In this document: piece after piece, positions 8,506 to 17,690 of the stretch | How positions within the stretch are numbered: position 1 is the stretch's first letter | Layout: the number at the start of each line of letters is the position of its first letter | DNA from: Arthrobacter sp. H16F315 | GTDB taxonomy: Bacteria; Actinomycetota; Actinomycetes; Actinomycetales; Micrococcaceae | Assembly: GCF_024124825.1 (NCBI RefSeq) | Contig: NZ_JAMXSS010000002.1 | Span: 3,764,169 to 3,828,168 of the forward strand | DNA length: 64,000 nt | Direction of reading: 5' to 3' | Translations under genes and position numbers: made by a program | The notes under the pieces: model-generated | Databases searched by the model: none | Told to the model about the DNA's origin: nothing | Seen by the model: only the letters and a program-made list of their open reading frames with translations

Positions 8506-10062
8506 ATGACGTCCCTCAACACGCACAGCGATCCGATAATCCTCGAGATGCGCTCCATCACCAAAGAGTTCCCCGGCGTTAAAGCATTGGCCGAGGTGAC
8601 CCTGCTGGTGAAGGCGGGAGAAATCCACGCGATCTGCGGTGAAAACGGCGCCGGCAAGTCCACCCTGATGAAAGTACTCTCCGGCGTCTATCCGCACGGC
8701 ACGTACACCGGGGACATCGTCTACCAGAGCGAAGTCCAGGAATTCAAGGACATCCGGGCCAGCGAGCAGGCCGGCATTGTGATCATCCACCAGGAACTCG
8801 CGCTGATCCCGGAGCTTTCCATCATGGAAAACATCTTCCTGGGCAACGAACCCACCAGGCGCGGGGTCATCAACTGGGATGAGGCCCGCAGCCGCTCCAT
8901 CGAACTCCTGGCCCGGGTCGGCCTGCGCGAGGATCCGGACACACCGGTCAAGGAAATCGGCGTCGGCAAGCAGCAGCTCGTGGAAATCGCGAAGGCGCTC
9001 AACAAAAAAGTCAAGCTCCTCATCCTGGACGAGCCCACCGCGGCGCTGAACGAATCCGACTCCCAGCACCTGCTGGACCTGATTCTCGGCCTCAAGGGCC
9101 GCGGCATTACCTCGATCATCATTTCGCACAAGCTCAACGAGATCGAGCAGATCGCGGATTCCATTACGATCATCCGCGACGGCAAGTCGATCGAAACGCT
9201 GGACGTCAAGGCCGACGGCGTCGATGAAGACCGCATCATCAAGGGCATGGTGGGCCGGACCCTGGAATCCAGGTTCCCGGACCACGAGCCCAAGATCGGC
9301 CAGACCTTCTTCGAGGTGAAGAACTGGAATGTGGGGCACCCGCAGATCCAGGACCGACTGGTCTGCAAGAACTCCAACTTTTTTGTCCGCCGCGGTGAAA
9401 TCGTTGGCTTCGCCGGTTTGATGGGTGCCGGCCGCACCGAACTGGCACGGTCCCTCTTCGGCCGCTCCTACGGTCGTTTTATCTCCGGCCAGGTGTACAA
9501 GGACGGCAAGGAACTGCACCTCAAGAACGTCAAGCAGGCCATCGACGCCGGTCTTGGCTACGTCACCGAGGACCGCAAGTCCCTGGGCCTGAACCTGCTC
9601 GATGACATCAAGGCCACCACGGTCTCCGCCGCGCTGAAGAAGGTCAGCAAGCACAACATCGTCGATGCCGACCGGGAATTCAGCGTCGCCGAGCAGTACC
9701 GCAAGTCGCTGCGCACCAAGGCGCCCTCCGTGGAAGAAGGCGTCGCCAAGCTTTCCGGCGGCAACCAGCAAAAGGTTGTCCTGGCGAAGTGGATGTTTAC
9801 CGATCCGGACCTGCTGATCCTGGACGAGCCCACCCGCGGGATCGACGTCGGTGCCAAGTACGAGATCTACGGCATCATTCAGCAGCTGGCCAACCAGGGG
9901 AAGGGCGTCATCGTCATCTCCTCGGAACTTCCCGAACTCCTGGGACTCTCCGACCGCATCTACACGATCTTTGAGGGCGCCATCACCGGTGTGCTCGACA
10001 AGGACGAAGCCAGCCAGGAAAGCCTCATGAAACTCATGACTTCCGCCCGCAAGACCGCCTGA
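8506..10062 (+). CDS. mmsA: Multiple-monosaccharide ABC transporter, ATP-binding protein
   Basis: This 518-aa duplicated ABC ATPase of the sugar CUT2 family has a first Walker [10 protein letters not shown], signature [15 protein letters not shown] and Walker [12 protein letters not shown]. The second domain has the degenerate P-loop [10 protein letters not shown], signature [15 protein letters not shown] and [12 protein letters not shown]. Sequence style matches GguA/MmsA, partner of ChvE-type binding proteins importing several aldoses (glucose, galactose, arabinose, xylose). GGAGGCG lies upstream of the ATG. It is the first gene of a three-gene operon with the permease 45 nt downstream. Confidence 0.92.
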   Translation: MTSLNTHSDPIILEMRSITKEFPGVKALAEVTLLVKAGEIHAICGENGAGKSTLMKVLSGVYPHGTYTGDIVYQSEVQEFKDIRASEQAGIVIIHQELALIPELSIMENIFLGNEPTRRGVINWDEARSRSIELLARVGLREDPDTPVKEIGVGKQQLVEIAKALNKKVKLLILDEPTAALNESDSQHLLDLILGLKGRGITSIIISHKLNEIEQIADSITIIRDGKSIETLDVKADGVDEDRIIKGMVGRTLESRFPDHEPKIGQTFFEVKNWNVGHPQIQDRLVCKNSNFFVRRGEIVGFAGLMGAGRTELARSLFGRSYGRFISGQVYKDGKELHLKNVKQAIDAGLGYVTEDRKSLGLNLLDDIKATTVSAALKKVSKHNIVDADREFSVAEQYRKSLRTKAPSVEEGVAKLSGGNQQKVVLAKWMFTDPDLLILDEPTRGIDVGAKYEIYGIIQQLANQGKGVIVISSELPELLGLSDRIYTIFEGAITGVLDKDEASQESLMKLMTSARKTA

Positions 10063-10107
10063 CACTCTGGACCATCCAGAACATTCCGGACCACAAGGAC
10101 TGACACA

Positions 10108-11376
10108 ATGAACGCGCTCAAGAAGCTCTTTGGCGGCAATACCCGCCAATTCGGCATGATCTTCGCCCTGGTTGCACTGATCGTCTTCTTCCAAATTTTC
10201 ACCGAGGGACGCACGCTCACCCCGGGCAACGTCATCAACCTCTTCAACGGCAACTCCTACATCCTGATCCTCGCCATCGGGATGGTGCTGGTGATTATCG
10301 CCGGCCACATCGACCTCTCGGTGGGCTCGGTCGCGGCATTCGTGGGCGTCAGCGTGGCCCTCATGATCCGTGACTGGGGCATCCCCTGGTACCTCGGCGT
10401 CCTCTTTGGACTGCTGCTCGGTGCCCTGATCGGGGCCTGGCAGGGCTTCTGGACGGCCTACGTCGGGATCCCGGCCTTCATCGTCACGCTGGCCGGTATG
10501 CTGCTGTTCCGCGGCTTCAACCAGTTCGTCGGCAAGTCCAACACCATCCCGGTCCCCGCCGATTTCCAGTACATCGGTTCCGGTTACCTGCCCGAGTTCG
10601 GGCCCAACACCGGCTACAACAACCTGACCCTGCTGCTGGGACTTGCCGGCGTGGCCTTCGTGATCATCAGCGAGATCCGCTCCCGCCGCAAGGCCAAGGC
10701 CCTGGGCGCCGAGGTGCCCGAATCCTGGGTGACCGTCACCAAACTGGTCCTGATCTGCGGCGCCATCCTGTACGCCACGTACCTGTTCGCGACCGGCCGG
10801 CCCGGCACCTCGTTCCCGATCCCGGGGCTGATCCTGGCCGTCCTGGTCCTGATCTACGGATTCATCTCCGCCAAGACCATCATCGGCCGCCACGTCTACG
10901 CCGTGGGCGGCAACCGCCATGCGGCCGAGCTCTCCGGGGTGCAGTCCAAGAAGGTCAACTTCCTGGTGATGATGAACATGTCCGTCCTGGCCGGACTCGC
11001 CGGCATGATCTTCGTTGGCCGCTCCACCGCCTCCGGCCCGTTCGACGGCGTCGGCTGGGAACTTGACGCCATCGCGGCCGTCTTCATCGGCGGCGCGGCC
11101 GTCACCGGCGGCGTCGGCACCGTGATCGGCTCGATCGTCGGCGGCCTGGTGATGGCGGTGCTGAACAACGGCCTGCAGCTGCTCGGTGTCGGCGCGGACC
11201 TCACCCAGATCATCAAGGGCCTCGTGCTCCTGATCGCCGTCGCCTTCGACGTCTACAACAAGACGCAGGGCAAAAAGTCGCTCATTGGCATGATGATGAA
11301 AAACTTCGGCCGCAACAACGAGATCAAACCTGACGAGACCACCTCCACCAAAGAGGTCATCGCCAAGGGCGCCTAG
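10108..11376 (+). CDS. mmsB: Multiple-monosaccharide ABC transporter permease
   Basis: The 422-aa inner-membrane permease belongs to the CUT2/BPD_transp_2 family and has about ten hydrophobic segments. The conserved GHIDLSVGSVAAFVGV follows the first helices and VGGNRHAAELSGV lies in the cytoplasmic loop that contacts the ATPase. It carries the insertion between central helices that marks the GguB/MmsB subgroup (SEIRSRRKAKALGAEVPESW). AAGGA precedes the ATG. It forms the channel for the sugar transporter encoded on either side. Confidence 0.92.
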   Translation: MNALKKLFGGNTRQFGMIFALVALIVFFQIFTEGRTLTPGNVINLFNGNSYILILAIGMVLVIIAGHIDLSVGSVAAFVGVSVALMIRDWGIPWYLGVLFGLLLGALIGAWQGFWTAYVGIPAFIVTLAGMLLFRGFNQFVGKSNTIPVPADFQYIGSGYLPEFGPNTGYNNLTLLLGLAGVAFVIISEIRSRRKAKALGAEVPESWVTVTKLVLICGAILYATYLFATGRPGTSFPIPGLILAVLVLIYGFISAKTIIGRHVYAVGGNRHAAELSGVQSKKVNFLVMMNMSVLAGLAGMIFVGRSTASGPFDGVGWELDAIAAVFIGGAAVTGGVGTVIGSIVGGLVMAVLNNGLQLLGVGADLTQIIKGLVLLIAVAFDVYNKTQGKKSLIGMMMKNFGRNNEIKPDETTSTKEVIAKGA

Positions 11377-11438
11377 TTCTCCCCTGATCCGTTCCACCAC
11401 GATTCTCCGCACCCCATCTAAAGAAAGAGAACCAAGCA

Positions 11439-12539
11439 ATGCAACTGATTGGTAAAGCAGGAAAGGCAGCGGCAATCGCCGCTATCGCAGCACTGGCGCT
11501 GACGGCCTGCGGCCGCACGGATACCGCCACTACCGGCGGTACCTCCGGGGCAGCGGGCGGATTCCCGCAGGAATCCTCGATCGGCGTCGCGCTCCCGCAG
11601 AAGACGTCCGAGAACTGGGTGCTGGCCGAGAAGCTGTTCAACGACGGCCTCAACGGCGCCGGCTTCAAGGCAGATGTGCAGTTCGCCAACGGCGGCGTGT
11701 CCGAGCAGCAGAACCAGATCAGCGCCATGGTCACCAAGGGTGCCAAGGTCATCATCGTCGGCGCCATCGACGGTGCGCAGCTGGGCACCCAGCTCAAGCA
11801 GGCCAAGGACGCCGGCGCTACGATCATCGCGTATGACCGGCTGCTGCTGAACACCGAGAACGTGGACTACTACGTGGCCTACGACAACTTCAAGGTCGGC
11901 GTACTTCAGGGCCAGGCCCTGCTGGACGGGATGAAGGCCAAGAAGCCTGAAGGCCCATACAACGTCGAACTGTTCGCCGGTTCCCCGGATGATGCCAATG
12001 CGAAGGTCTTCTTCGACGGCGCCATGAGCGTGCTGAAGCCGAAAATCGACGACGGCACCCTCAAGGTCCTTTCCGGCCAGACCTCGTTCGAACAGGCCGT
12101 AACCCAGGGCTGGAAGGCCGAGAACGCCCAGAAGCGGGCCGACACCCTGCTGACCGGCAGCTACGGCTCGGCAACCCTGGATGGTGTGCTGTCCCCCAAC
12201 GACACGCTGGCCCGCGCAGTCCTGACCTCGGTCAAGGCCGCCGGCAAGCCGCTCCCGGTCATCACCGGCCAGGACTCGGAAGTTGAATCCGTCAAGTCCA
12301 TCCTTGCCGGCGAGCAGTACTCCACCATCAACAAGGACACCCGCAAGCTCGTTGAGCACGCAATCACAATGGTCAAGGATCTCCAGGCCGGCAAGAAGCC
12401 TGAGATCAATGACGACAAGTCCTACAACAACACTGTCAAGGTAGTTCCCGCGTTCCTGCTGGAGCCGGTGATCGTGACCAAGGAAAACGTCAAGACTGCT
12501 TACACCGACGACCCGGTACTCGGGCCGCTGACGAAGTAG
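11439..12539 (+). CDS. chvE: Sugar-binding lipoprotein of the ABC transporter (ChvE type)
   Basis: This 366-aa solute-binding protein of the Peripla_BP_4 family has an N-terminal lipoprotein signal ending LALTACG, so it is probably anchored outside the membrane. Hallmarks include GVALPQKTSENWVLAEK, IIVGAIDGAQLG, FAGSPDDANAKVFFDG and VLSPNDTLARAV, typical of ChvE/MmsE proteins binding several monosaccharides. It is the last gene of the operon, the reverse of the chvE-gguA-gguB order usual in Rhizobiaceae. A strong terminator follows 23 nt downstream. Confidence 0.92.
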   Translation: MQLIGKAGKAAAIAAIAALALTACGRTDTATTGGTSGAAGGFPQESSIGVALPQKTSENWVLAEKLFNDGLNGAGFKADVQFANGGVSEQQNQISAMVTKGAKVIIVGAIDGAQLGTQLKQAKDAGATIIAYDRLLLNTENVDYYVAYDNFKVGVLQGQALLDGMKAKKPEGPYNVELFAGSPDDANAKVFFDGAMSVLKPKIDDGTLKVLSGQTSFEQAVTQGWKAENAQKRADTLLTGSYGSATLDGVLSPNDTLARAVLTSVKAAGKPLPVITGQDSEVESVKSILAGEQYSTINKDTRKLVEHAITMVKDLQAGKKPEINDDKSYNNTVKVVPAFLLEPVIVTKENVKTAYTDDPVLGPLTK

Positions 12540-12562
12540 TTCATTCGTTGATCCAGCATTGA

Positions 12563-12599
12563 GCCCCGGCTCCGCCTGACGGCGGGTCGGGGCTTTTTG
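12563..12599 (+). terminator. Rho-independent terminator after chvE
   Basis: The stem pairs AGCCCCG with CGGGGCT, with an inner CCGCC/GGCGG stem, and is followed directly by a run of five T. It ends the sugar transporter operon. Confidence 0.85.
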
Positions 12600-12735
12600 C
12601 TGCCCTCGTGCCGGCGGCCGGAGGCCGGTTTCACAGCAGATCCATAGCTCCGGCGGGTGACCTGCACAGCAGCGAGTACCAGTGTGGTCTCATCCGCCGG
12701 CTGCTCGGGCCGGCCTGAGTTTTCCTAGGAGTCAC

Positions 12736-14162
12736 GTGAGCGTCCTTGCCCGGAGTATCGGCAACGCCTTCAGAAACAAGGTCCGAACGGCCGCCGTCGT
12801 GGCCGTCCTGGCTGTTGCCATCGGCCTCGCCCTGGCCATGTTGGTGGCCAACCAAGCTGTTGCAGGAAAGGTCGCAGAGCTCAACGCCTCGGTAGGCACC
12901 GTGCTGACAGTCAACCCAGCCGGCGGCCAGGGCTTCGAAGGCGGCGGTGAGCCGCTCACCGCTGAGCAAGCCACGTCCGCGGCCGCAGTGGCCAATGTAA
13001 GCACCGTCGTGGGCACCAAGGCACTCCGTTTGCGCAACGCCGAGGCGGCCGCCGCCCAGGGCGGGACGGGCGGCCCGGGCGGGCTAGGCGGCCCAGGCGG
13101 CCAGTCCGCCACGACCGTGACCACAAGCCTTAAGGCAGCCATCGACGCCGGGACCCTCGGCGCCCGCAACCAGGCCGCAACGGGCAGCTCCGGCAGCAGT
13201 CCAGCAACGGCACCGGCGTTCTCCGTGCCCGTCACCGCCACCGGCATAGGCGCCGAAGTCGATACCGCCGGCAAGGCCCTTGCACTGACCGGCGGCACGG
13301 GCCTCGGCGATTATACGGCCGCCTCCACCGGCGCCCTCCTGGGAGCCACCCTGGCCGAGAAGAACGGCCTCACGGTCGGTTCCGCATTCACCATCAACAA
13401 CCAGACGTTCACCGTGACTGGCCTGTTCGATGCCGGCACGGCCTTTGGCAACAACGCCCTCTACCTCACTCTCCCCACCGCCCAGAACCTCGCGGAACTT
13501 CCCGGCGAACTCTCCACCATGATCGTCACCGTCAACTCCCTGGAGAACGTCGACGCCGCCAAGACAGCGCTGCAGGCTGCGCTCGGCACCGATAAGGCGG
13601 ATGTCAGCCAGGGCCAGCGCAACCTCGAAACCGCTGTCAGCTCACTGGGCAGCGTCAAGAACATCTCCCTCATCGCCTTCGTGGCGGCCCTGGCCACGGC
13701 CGGGCTGATCATCCTGCTGATCATGGTGATGCTGGTCCGCGAGCGCCGCCGGGAAATCGGTGTCCTGAAGGCCATTGGCGCACCGAACCGCACCATCGGC
13801 CTGCAGTTTGTGCTGGAGGCACTCGTTCTTGTGGCCCTGGGCAGTGTGGTGGGCGCCGCCGTCGCGTCCTTCGCCAGCGGCGGCATCGCCAGCGCACTGA
13901 TCAGTTCCAACAGCACCGCCGCGGCCACCCCCGTCCCGCGCGCCGGGGCCCGCGGATTCCCCGGCGGATTCCCCGGCGGATTCCCCGGCGGCGACCCCGT
14001 CGGCGGGGCCAGCCAATTGCTGACCTCCGTCACCGCGAGCGCCTCCCCGGCGTTATTGCCGCGGGCATTGCCGCAGTCTTTGGTGTCGCCATCGTCGGGG
14101 CGCTGGTCCCGGCCCTGCTTACGGCCCGCATCCGCCCCATCGAAGTCCTCCGAGGAGAATAG
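12736..14162 (+). pseudogene. MacB/FtsX-type ABC transporter permease, frameshifted near the end
   Basis: The start is GTG 12736 behind AGGAG. A transmembrane segment (VVAVLAVAIGLALAMLVAN) follows, then a large extracytoplasmic domain with Gly-rich insertions, then FtsX helices (LIILLIMVMLVRERRREIGVLKAIGA). The reading frame as given drifts off at the CCCC of 14045-14048. With one more C it continues GVIAAGIAAVFGVAIVGALVPALL and ends ARIRPIEVLRGE at TAG 14160-14162, two bases before the ATPase gene, giving about 475 aa. The fourth helix is thus restored. Three copies of the 12-mer GGATTCCCCGGC (13954-13989) encode GFPG repeats. The partner ATPase suggests export or membrane-stress function; the substrate is unknown. 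Confidence 0.85.
13954..13989 (+). repeat. Three tandem 12-bp units in the permease gene
   Basis: The unit GGATTCCCCGGC occurs three times in a row and encodes GFPG repeats in the linker between transmembrane helices. Unit number can change without breaking the reading frame, so length variation between strains would be expected. Confidence 0.9.
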
Positions 14163-14164
14163 CC

Positions 14165-14872
14165 ATGATCGAAGTCAAGAACCTGGTCCGGACGTTCAAT
14201 TCCGGCGACCGCACCATCAAACCCGTCAACGATGTCAGCTTCTCGCTGGAGCAGGGCACCTTGGCCTCAATCGTCGGCAAGAGCGGCAGCGGCAAGAGCA
14301 CCTTGTTGTCCCTGCTTGGCGCCCTCGACAAACCAACGAGCGGCGACGTGCTGGTCAATGGCGTGAGCCTGGCCGACATGCCGGACAGCAGGCTCACCGA
14401 GTACCGGCGTCGGGACATCGGCTTTGTGTTCCAACAGTTCAACCTGATCCCCAACCTTTCCGCGGCGGACAACGTGATGTTACCAATGGAGTTTGCCGGG
14501 GTGCGCAGGGCTGCGCGCCTGGAGCGGGCCCGGGCGTTGCTAGAGCAGGTGCAGCTGGATCCGGACAAGCACGGGCGGCGCATTAACCGGCTCTCCGGCG
14601 GGGAGCAACAACGGGTGGCCATCGCCAGGGCACTTGCCAACTCCCCCGCGCTGATCCTCGCGGATGAACCAACGGGCAACCTGGACGAACAGACCGGCGA
14701 ACACATCATCGAGCTCCTCAGCTCGCTCAGCCGGGACCATAACACCACCATCCTGGTGGTCACGCATGACCGCTCGCTGGCCAACAAGACCGACCGGCGG
14801 TTCCGGCTCCAGCAGGGCCGGCTGACGGAGGAGGCGGCCCGCAGCCGGCTCAGCGCCGCGACTCCCGCCTAA
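14165..14872 (+). CDS. ABC transporter ATP-binding protein (MacB/LolD type)
   Basis: The 235-aa ATPase has Walker A GKSGSGKST, Q-loop FVFQQFNLIPNLSAADNV, signature LSGGEQQRVAIARAL and Walker B LILADEPTGNLD with H-loop VTHD. The GNLD after Walker B and overall length place it with the MacB/LolD/FtsE group that partners FtsX-like permeases. It begins two bases after the permease stop, so the two are translated together and form one transporter. Confidence 0.93.
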   Translation: MIEVKNLVRTFNSGDRTIKPVNDVSFSLEQGTLASIVGKSGSGKSTLLSLLGALDKPTSGDVLVNGVSLADMPDSRLTEYRRRDIGFVFQQFNLIPNLSAADNVMLPMEFAGVRRAARLERARALLEQVQLDPDKHGRRINRLSGGEQQRVAIARALANSPALILADEPTGNLDEQTGEHIIELLSSLSRDHNTTILVVTHDRSLANKTDRRFRLQQGRLTEEAARSRLSAATPA

Positions 14873-14877
14873 CGTCA

Positions 14878-14921
14878 GGGCACGGGCCGGCGCAGTCCCG
14901 GGCACGGGCCGGCGCAGTCCC
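14878..14921. repeat. Exact tandem duplication, 2 x 22 bp
   Basis: Two identical 22-bp units, each beginning GGGCACGGGCC and ending GCAGTCCC, lie directly after the ATPase stop codon and before the oxidoreductase gene. This looks like a simple slippage duplication. Confidence 0.9.
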
Positions 14922-14954
14922 GCACACCGCCGGCCCGGGTGAGAGGATGGCACC

Positions 14955-16025
14955 ATGACCGCCCACATCGCCACGCCCTGGCTGTTCAGCCAGCCGGACT
15001 CCGATCCCCGCACCGCCACCGGTGCCCGGCTGCGCTGGGGGGTCATCGCCACGGGAGGCATCGCCGCGGCGGTGACCCGCGACCTGGAACTCTTGGCCGA
15101 TGCCGAGCTCTACGCAGTCAGCTCGCGCAGCCAGCCGGGCGCCGATGCGTTCGCAGCCGATTTCGGCTTCGCCCGGGCCTACGGAGACGGTGACGGGCGC
15201 AGCGGCTATGAGCGGCTGCTCGCCGACGACGCGGTCGACGTCGTCTACGTTGCCACCCCGCACGCCCACCATCACCGCATCGCGCTGGCAGCCCTAAACG
15301 CGGGCAAGCACGTCCTGTGCGAAAAGGCGCTCACCGTCAATGCACGCGAGGCCGCCGAGCTTGTGTCCGTGGCCCGGGTCAAGGGCCTGTTCCTGATGGA
15401 GGCCATGTGGAGCCGCTTCCTGCCGGGCATGCAGCGGGCTTTCGAGATCGCGGCGTCCGGCGAGCTCGGCGACGTCAAGTGGGTAGCGGCGGACCTGGGA
15501 TTCCCGGCACCGTATTCGCCCACCTCGCGCCTATGGGCTCCGAACGACGGCGGCGGCGCGCTGCTTGACCTCACCGTTTACCCGCTGCTCTGGGCCCTGG
15601 GCACCCTGGGTTTCCCGGCGACCGTCAGCGCCACGGGCTGGCTGAACGAGGACGGCGTGGACGCCCAGAATGCGCTGACCCTTGGCTACCGGCACGGCGC
15701 CCAGGCGCAGCTGACCTCGACCCTGCTGGCGTACGGCCCGCGGACCGCCACGGTGGCCGGCAGCAAGGGATTCCTGCAGTCCATCGGCTCGATCAACAAC
15801 CCGAAGGAGCTGCTCGTTCGGGTTGGCTTTGACGAGCCCCGCATCGAGTCCTTCGACGTCGTTGGGCGCGGCTATAGCTATGAACTGCGCGAGGTGACAC
15901 GCTGCATCCAACAGGGCCTCGCGGAGAGTCCCGTGATGCCCCTGGAGGACTCCCTCAACACCATGCGGCTCTTCGACGGGGTGCGCTCCCAGCTGGGGGT
16001 AAGCTACCCGAACGACGCCCGCTGA
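14955..16025 (+). CDS. Gfo/Idh/MocA-family NAD(P)-dependent oxidoreductase
   Basis: This 356-aa protein has an N-terminal Rossmann fold (RWGVIATGGIAAAVTRDL) and the family motif CEKALTVN around residues 122-129, where the EK pair positions substrate and cofactor. A C-terminal alpha/beta domain carries GGGALLDLTVYPL. It resembles trans-1,2-dihydrobenzene-1,2-diol or glucose-fructose oxidoreductase relatives acting on sugars or cyclic polyols. The exact substrate cannot be told. It stands alone, 82 nt after the ABC ATPase. Confidence 0.88.
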   Translation: MTAHIATPWLFSQPDSDPRTATGARLRWGVIATGGIAAAVTRDLELLADAELYAVSSRSQPGADAFAADFGFARAYGDGDGRSGYERLLADDAVDVVYVATPHAHHHRIALAALNAGKHVLCEKALTVNAREAAELVSVARVKGLFLMEAMWSRFLPGMQRAFEIAASGELGDVKWVAADLGFPAPYSPTSRLWAPNDGGGALLDLTVYPLLWALGTLGFPATVSATGWLNEDGVDAQNALTLGYRHGAQAQLTSTLLAYGPRTATVAGSKGFLQSIGSINNPKELLVRVGFDEPRIESFDVVGRGYSYELREVTRCIQQGLAESPVMPLEDSLNTMRLFDGVRSQLGVSYPNDAR

Positions 16026-16141
16026 CGGCGTTCCCGCTGCTCCGGCCTGCATCGATTTTACGGCGGGCTCTGGACTAGCACCCCGAGTGCGGGCTTATCC
16101 TAGAGGCAACCATCGGGATTTCGCGGGAGTGGGGTGCAGGC

Positions 16142-17251
16142 ATGGACTCAACATCAGCGCCGTTCCGCACGCGCCGCCCGCTCCGGCGGATGATCTTGGG
16201 AAGCCTCGCCGGCGTCGCCTGGCTGGCTCTCTCCGCGTCGGTTGCCACCGCAGACGACTCGGCCGCCTCCGCTCCGGCCTCGGCTGCAACGATCGTGGAC
16301 GTTGCAGTGGTCCCCTTTCCTCCCGGCCCGGCCGCCGAACTTCCTGCCCCCGCCGCGGCAGCTTCGGATGTGGTGGCAGGCGCCGTGACGGACACCGCAG
16401 CAGCCGCGGACGTACCGTGGACGACGGTCCCGACGGCGGACCCTACAGTGGTACCGTCCCCGGTCGTCGAAGTGCCGCCGCTCCCGGTTCCCGACCCGAC
16501 CCTCCCCGTCCCGGTTCCCGACCCGACCCTCCCGGTCGCCGTCCCGGTTCCCGACCCGACCTTCACCGTCCCCGACCCGGTCCCGGTCCCGGTCCCGGTC
16601 CCCGACCCGGTCCCCGACCCGGTCACCGTCCCCGACCTGCCCCTCCCGGTCGCCGTCCCCGCAGCGGGTCCTGTGCCGAACGACCCTTCGGTCGCCGGTC
16701 CCGAATCTACGCAGCCGGCCGCAACATCCACCGTCCCAACGGCACCGCCGGCGGCGACGGACCGGACTCCTGGTGACCCGACGCTTCCCGGTCCGGTGCC
16801 GCCGGCTTCGGACCCGGCATCCGTGGCACTCGACGTAGCCCTGGCCGCGCGGGGTCCTGCCCCGTCGGCCGTTCCCGCCGCGTTCTACTCCGGCGCCAGC
16901 TACCCACCGGCTCTGGATACCGCAATGCGGCCGAGAGCGGACGGACAGAAACCAGACTCGGTTCCCGCATCGGGCTCCGGCCCGGGCGCAAAGGCACCCC
17001 AGTCCCCTGCGGGCCAAGCACCCCACGCCCCTTTTCACAACGAGAAGAATCTGCCGACACCCACTGCCCTGCCCGCCGCGCCGGGTTCGGGCTCCGGCAA
17101 CACCATCTCCTCCGGCGGGCCCTCAAGTGGCGCCGCTTGGCTTCCCAGCCTGTACTTGATCATTCCCACGGCCGCCGCTGAACCGATCCGCGGCCCGCTC
17201 CAGCACGCACACCCGGCCGCCGCTGCGGACCCGGGTTCATCTCCCGACTAA
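16142..17251 (+). CDS. Secreted proline/alanine-rich protein with PDP repeats
   Basis: The 369-aa protein starts with a twin-arginine-containing basic segment and a hydrophobic stretch ([21 protein letters not shown]), a likely signal peptide cleaved near ATA-DD. The middle (residues about 115-180) consists of repeated V-P-D-P-T/V blocks, with an underlying 6-12 bp repeat rich in CCGGTCCC. The rest is low-complexity Pro/Ala/Ser/Gly with no recognised domain. It is probably an extended cell wall-associated or secreted protein. No LPXTG motif is seen. A TATCCT -10-like hexamer occurs at 16096. The next genes are a small CxxC protein and a receptor-like kinase. Confidence 0.7.
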   Translation: MDSTSAPFRTRRPLRRMILGSLAGVAWLALSASVATADDSAASAPASAATIVDVAVVPFPPGPAAELPAPAAAASDVVAGAVTDTAAAADVPWTTVPTADPTVVPSPVVEVPPLPVPDPTLPVPVPDPTLPVAVPVPDPTFTVPDPVPVPVPVPDPVPDPVTVPDLPLPVAVPAAGPVPNDPSVAGPESTQPAATSTVPTAPPAATDRTPGDPTLPGPVPPASDPASVALDVALAARGPAPSAVPAAFYSGASYPPALDTAMRPRADGQKPDSVPASGSGPGAKAPQSPAGQAPHAPFHNEKNLPTPTALPAAPGSGSGNTISSGGPSSGAAWLPSLYLIIPTAAAEPIRGPLQHAHPAAAADPGSSPD

Positions 17252-17331
17252 TCGGCCGTCCCCGACCTCCACTGAGCACGGCCAACCGGGCGCTTGTGAG
17301 CGCCCGCCAACAGTCATTCAGGAGATCCCCA

Positions 17332-17487
17332 ATGGACGCCATGGTCCGCTGCCGTCATTGCGGCACCCACCCTTCCGCCGCCCCCGCGCTGACACCGGCA
17401 GAGCCCAACCCCGAAGCGAACCCGCCTGCCGGACCGCCGACGCGCCGCAGACCGTCGCCGCGGCCGGCGGGACGGCATCCGCCGTAG
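17332..17487 (+). CDS. 51-aa hypothetical protein with a CxxC motif
   Basis: An AGGAG box seven bases before ATG 17332 supports this short frame. The product begins MDAMVRCRHCGTHPS, half of a zinc-ribbon-like pair, and continues as a Pro/Arg-rich tail ending RPAGRHPP. No known family is recognised. It sits between the proline-rich secreted protein and the kinase gene, in the same direction. The Pro-rich tail is compatible with chance coding in GC-rich DNA, so confidence is moderate. Confidence 0.45.
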   Translation: MDAMVRCRHCGTHPSAAPALTPAEPNPEANPPAGPPTRRRPSPRPAGRHPP

Positions 17488-17581
17488 GACGCTAACGCCT
17501 ACCGAACAGGCCTTCGTGGGGCCGGGCGACGTCGTTGGGTCCGCTGGGGGACTCACCGGCAATCGCGTTCCGGCAACGTTT

Positions 17582-17626
17582 GGCCCCGGATGGCAGCCGT
17601 CGGTCCGCGGCCGCCATCCGGGGGCC
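17582..17626. other. Strong hairpin upstream of the kinase gene
   Basis: GGCCCCGGATGGC at 17582-17594 pairs with GCCATCCGGGGGCC at 17613-17626, with one bulged G. No T-run follows. It lies in the 200-bp gap before the kinase, ahead of a TATCAT hexamer at 17639-17644 that could be a -10 box. It may terminate the upstream transcript. Confidence 0.5.
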
Positions 17627-17690
17627 GTGCCGTCCCGGTATCATTCTTGGGAGGCGCCGCCTTGGCGCACGGGAACGGACGGGGACCAGT

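Noticed and set aside
8443..11475. 1010-aa open frame on the minus strand across the sugar transporter genes
   Set aside because: It is antisense to the well-supported mmsA and mmsB genes, has no recognisable domain, and is rich in Asp/Gly/His/Val repeats as expected from the complement of GC-rich codons.
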